Origin: Aphis gossypii
Lineage: Eukaryota > Arthropoda > Insecta > Hemiptera > Aphididae
Assembly: GCF_020184175.1 (NCBI RefSeq)
Contig: NC_065533.1
Coordinates: 46,228,351 to 46,292,350, forward strand
DNA length: 64,000 nucleotides
Direction: 5' to 3'
Shown: piece after piece, positions 60,435 through 64,000 of the stretch
Position numbering within the stretch: position 1 is the first letter of the stretch
Layout: each line of letters starts with the position of its first letter
The notes under the pieces: generated by a model
Databases searched by the model: none
What the model was told of the DNA's origin: nothing
The model's input: only the letters and a program-made list of their open reading frames with translations
Program-made: the position numbers and the translations under genes

Positions 60435-61565
60435 TTAATAATAACTGTTATCAATATTTTTGTATTTGGACATGTATTTAATCCATGGTGTCAATCCCCT
60501 TGAACGTATATTATCTTCCATCAGCATTCCTTTTAAAATATTAAGCTTCATCAAAATGTCGTAGTTCTTTTGAATGTTTTCATTGACCGATTTTATGTGA
60601 TCCGACACTTTGGCATACGCTGTGTTCAAAAACACCAATCCTGTAACTTGATTTTTCGTTAAATCTTCGTCGACCTTGTCTTTCGAATAGTCCAATTCGT
60701 GTACCGCGTTCTGTACGGTAGACGGTAAACTCGTAGTTTTCTAAATATTAAAATAAAACAATTGAAGTACAATCAATTTCTAAAATAATTTGGAGTATTA
60801 TAGGTATTAATTAAAATAAGAAATAACTGATATCCAATAGGCGCATTGAACACTTGTAAATTAATGTAAAATAATCGTTTTAAATTTATAGGTAAAATGG
60901 ATTTCGAAAAATTTAAAAATACCTAAGTAGACACTATAGTGTTTATTTCAAATAAAAAAAAGTTATCGAGTAGAACTTATAAAAAATCTTACCTATATTA
61001 CATTATCAGATTTATAGTATTTAAATAAATTATTTTATAAGCTTTTAACTACAAATTAATAGTAAAATTTTAAACGCTTATTTTCAATATTTTTTAACTG
61101 TGTTACGAACAAAAATTTGTGGAAGCCTTATGTATGTAGGTATTAATAGTAAAAACAAAAAATTATAAAATCATTTTAAAACCATTGCATTTATCACTGA
61201 ATTTGAAACGTTTCAATCGATATAATATATAAAATATAAGTATACGAACAAATAATATCTTATTATTAATTATTAGCTTATTATCGTCACTGCGTCACGG
61301 GTACCTATATATTCTGATAACTCACCGAAACTCCTGCAGATTTTTCCTCGCTGAGTATTTTCAGCGCGTCTAGTAATTTCTTCACGTCGATCTTCTCCAA
61401 AATGCCCAAATTTGTCGAATGGTCGACCACGGTTGGATTGTAACTTGACGAGCTTTCGGGTGTGAAATTTGTTAATTGATCTAGACGATCCACAGGCATC
61501 GTACCGACGTCTGCGAAAAAAACGCACGTGATCATTAATTCGTAAATCACTATGATCGCACTCAT
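60435..61565 (-). CDS. Secreted protein of unknown function, 2 exons, 181 residues
   Basis: Exon 1 is 61326-61565 and exon 2 is 60435-60740. The intron has a strong GTGAGT donor and a TTTAATATTTAG acceptor and joins in frame after 80 codons. Residues 1 to about 22 (IIVIYELMITCVFFAD core) look like a cleavable signal peptide. The start is preceded by an in-frame TAA a few codons upstream. The mature part has no cysteine. It is Ser/Asp-rich early (PESSSSYNP), then helical with regularly spaced hydrophobics (ILEKIDVKKLLDALKIL, VSDHIKSVNENIQKNYDILM) and ends KYKNIDNSYY. No family is recognised. In a sap-feeding insect a small helical, cysteine-free secreted protein could be salivary, but that is only an inference. 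Neighbours give no functional hint. Confidence 0.72.
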
Positions 61566-61699
61566 AATTATGCTTCCTTATGGAAAATGAATACATGCGT
61601 AACAGCAAAGTTTTATTGGCGTTCATTTCAACGGTTAACCTAACCGAGTGAAAAACGAGTAGAACAACATTATTCTTATGTAAAATAAATAACAATGTG

Positions 61700-63734
61700 T
61701 TTTAATTATAACGATGTATCGTTTTTATTGATCATTGTAAAATTAAACAAGTATAGTTGCTATAACTCGCACCTATATAGACAAGCTAAATAATTATAAA
61801 TATAATATATTGCAGGCACAAACGCACAACACTAATGCAGAAATATTTATATTTTAATATTTTATAATAAATAATAATAATTTATTATAATGTTATAATA
61901 TTTTTATAAATAATAAATTATTATCTTTTAGTTGATATTAATTTACAAGGTATAGGTTTAAATGAGGTGTATATTAGTATAATGTACCTATGGGCTATGA
62001 TACCGTATAATATTATACAGAAACTTAAATTTTTAAATCTCAAAATAATAATATATCATTAAATCATATGATTTAAAATAATGACTTTTTTTTATAATAT
62101 TAAGTAGCTAGATATCTACTAAAAAAGATTACTGATATATTATTATATATTTTGTTTTTTTTTTTAATATTCCTAATAAAATTTAATGGAATTATGAATA
62201 TAGGTATTAATAAATGTATTAACAAAGGTACTTCAGTATAATATATAGGTAATGAGTATTGACGTTTCATGATACGAAACATTATAAGCACAATTTGGGG
62301 GGAATATTAAAATATTAAAACATTAAATATTAATAATTATAATTTACATGTATCATTGTATCAATTTCCAATGATAAACTATTTTAAATAAAAAAACATT
62401 TTTGGAGGGCCAAGGTTGGTTTTGGGGGACAGGAAGCCCCCCTCACAAAAATTAATTGCGGTAATGTAATACTTAAAAATATATATACTATCATTAATAT
62501 TTTAAATTTTAATTTTATCAAATTGTTCGTGTATACTTATATATATTTAATATTATAATATTATTGTAATTTATAAATGTTAGTAACCAGTTTTATTTTA
62601 GATCTTTTATATGAACACTGAAGAAAAATCAATATTTAATTAATACTTCATTTTTATATAATATCTGTGTTATCTGCGTGTTCAGTGCCGGATGTTTAGT
62701 GGGTATCCATGCTCCGGGCGCGGGTTAGGATGCTGTTGGTATAAGGGCCTGCAGTATTAATTTATAAATAACCAAACCTAGAAATATTAAAAGTTGTCAA
62801 TGCACGAATGAACATCATCCATACCTTAAAAATATTTAATAATTTACATTGTAAACAAATATTCTTTAGGGAGCCTAACTAAACAAAAAATATTCGCTCA
62901 ACTATATCTAAATCTGTTTTTTTTTTTAAATTTTTAATATTATTAAAGTAAAATGTGATAATAAATAATCGATCTGTAATTTGTGAATATAAAATATAAT
63001 TTATAACATATCACATTACAATATTATATTAATTATAATGCTAAATTAATGATGTAGGTACATTAGATAGATATCATAAATTCATTTGTAGGTATTAAAC
63101 TTTTTAAAACGTATTTAAAGTGCTAATGAAATAATTGTACCCATACCTATAATACGACTTACCACATTCCTGAACATTTAATATAACATGATTAACAAAA
63201 AAATATTAATTTAAATTATTTTTTAAACAACTATGAAGATTTTTAAGTTATAATAGATGTAATATTTAAATAGTTAAATTTAAATACCATAGTTCATTTA
63301 AATCAATTATTTTTAGACTTGTTTACTATATTATATAATTTCTAAACTATATGTACCTAATTAGCTATTATACCTATTTACTTACCTATTTTTATTTTTG
63401 AATAAAAGGTTAATATAAGCAAAGTAACCTCACAAACTTGAGTATTATTATTTTGACATTTTTGAACGCTTAACCACGATAATTATTCACAGTTTTAACT
63501 ATTTAAGGTTTAGATTTTTTTTTTATATACCTATCAAATTTAAAAACAATACCTATCAGAAAATAGTTCTAGTAAGTTCATTTATTTCGACTCTTACAGC
63601 AGTTAAGCCAGTTAAGATTAATATTTTTAACATAAAAGTACCTAATGGTATAGTTATTTGTTACTCTATAGTCTATAGCGAAATAATTTTTTTTTTTTTT
63701 AAATCAAAATATGAGTAATAATAAATAAAAAAAA
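61700..63734. other. AT-rich intergenic DNA; one transposon-like end
   Basis: At 62694-62760 CAGTGCCGGATGTTTAG followed by CGGGCGCGGG text looks like a hAT-type terminus without a partner. A GGGGGACAGGAAGCCCCCCT block lies near 62424. No gene is seen. Confidence 0.5.
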
Positions 63735-64000
63735 GTGTGGTCAAGTGGGTACCTACCGCTCCGCTCTACAGTAAGTCACTATTATTTAGGTATGTGTTAA
63801 ATTTGAATCATTGTATTCGAAAAACGATTCTGAACTGAGATGATTTGTCAGCTTATATATATATTATATTTTAAATTGGATGGTGAAAAAGGTTTTTTTT
63901 TGTTTTAATGACCTGAATACCCCTATACTTAAATCATTTACAGAAAATGTCAATTTAAACAGCTGGCGTATGTTTCAAGTTTCTACGACTAATAATTTTT
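63735..64000 (-). repeat. Family A, inverted outer end, running off the window
   Basis: Read in reverse complement this matches 23770-23990: CATCTCAGTTCAGAATCGTTT, AATGATTCAAATTTAACAC and GTAGGTACCCACTTGACC correspond to the right terminus and flank of the large copy. The rest of the element would lie beyond 64000. Confidence 0.6.

Noticed and set aside
61273..61695. 140-codon minus-strand ORF overlapping the secreted-protein exon
   Set aside because: It is an alternative frame over the same bases. The spliced frame with signal peptide, donor and matching second exon is better supported.
1..64000. CRISPR arrays, tRNA, rRNA, prophage or bacterial operons
   Set aside because: No regularly spaced repeats, cloverleaf-like segment or rRNA signature was seen. 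The composition and spliced genes are those of an animal nuclear genome.

Overview
The window reads as nuclear DNA of a sap-feeding insect, most likely an aphid. It is very AT-rich, with TACCTATA/TAGGTATA words, TA/CA microsatellites and CpG-richer islands throughout. Its genes have many short exons with canonical GT-AG introns. The organism call is an inference from composition, the gene set (BiP, an MRG15-type protein, CDK9-like remnants) and the transposon types; no species can be fixed from sequence alone.

Layout. 1-27.8 kb holds no gene I can name. It has CpG-richer blocks (1-900, 3.4-4.8, 6.4-6.9, 20.8-22.0 kb), transposon relics, a broken zeste-like Myb/SANT gene (about 15.8-16.3 kb), one large copy of a dispersed repeat called family A here (22.4-23.9 kb) and a 150-bp-arm inverted repeat (24.5-25.2 kb). 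At 27.83-27.92 kb there is a plausible last exon of an unidentified plus-strand gene, tail to tail with BiP. 28.9-32.1 kb (minus) is a complete four-coding-exon BiP/GRP78 gene of 659 codons ending in KDEL. Two hairpin-type DNA transposons sit in or next to its 5' introns.

34.8-45.3 kb is an old tandem duplication (34763-39320 and 41442-45265). Both copies carry different surviving pieces of a CDK9-like kinase pseudogene. Both also carry a core in which 210 bp and 133 bp are letter-for-letter identical while the flanks are visibly diverged and full of indels. Comparing the copies exposes empty sites for a hAT-type MITE and a solo LTR. 46.2-47.6 kb is a wreck of a P-element/THAP9-type transposase, followed by a degenerate tandem repeat.

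50.97-58.45 kb (plus) is an eleven-exon MRG15-like chromatin gene (513 residues: chromodomain, AT-hook-like motif, long linker, divergent MRG domain). 60.4-61.6 kb (minus) is a two-exon gene for a 181-residue secreted protein with no recognised domain. The remainder is intergenic DNA with further hAT-type MITEs and family A fragments.

The named genes belong to unrelated systems (ER protein folding, chromatin, an orphan secreted protein). Nothing suggests an operon or a shared pathway. The most unusual item is the frozen core inside the diverged tandem duplication. All coordinates and splice junctions were read by eye. Spliced models are supported by frame continuity and GT-AG sites, not by transcripts.
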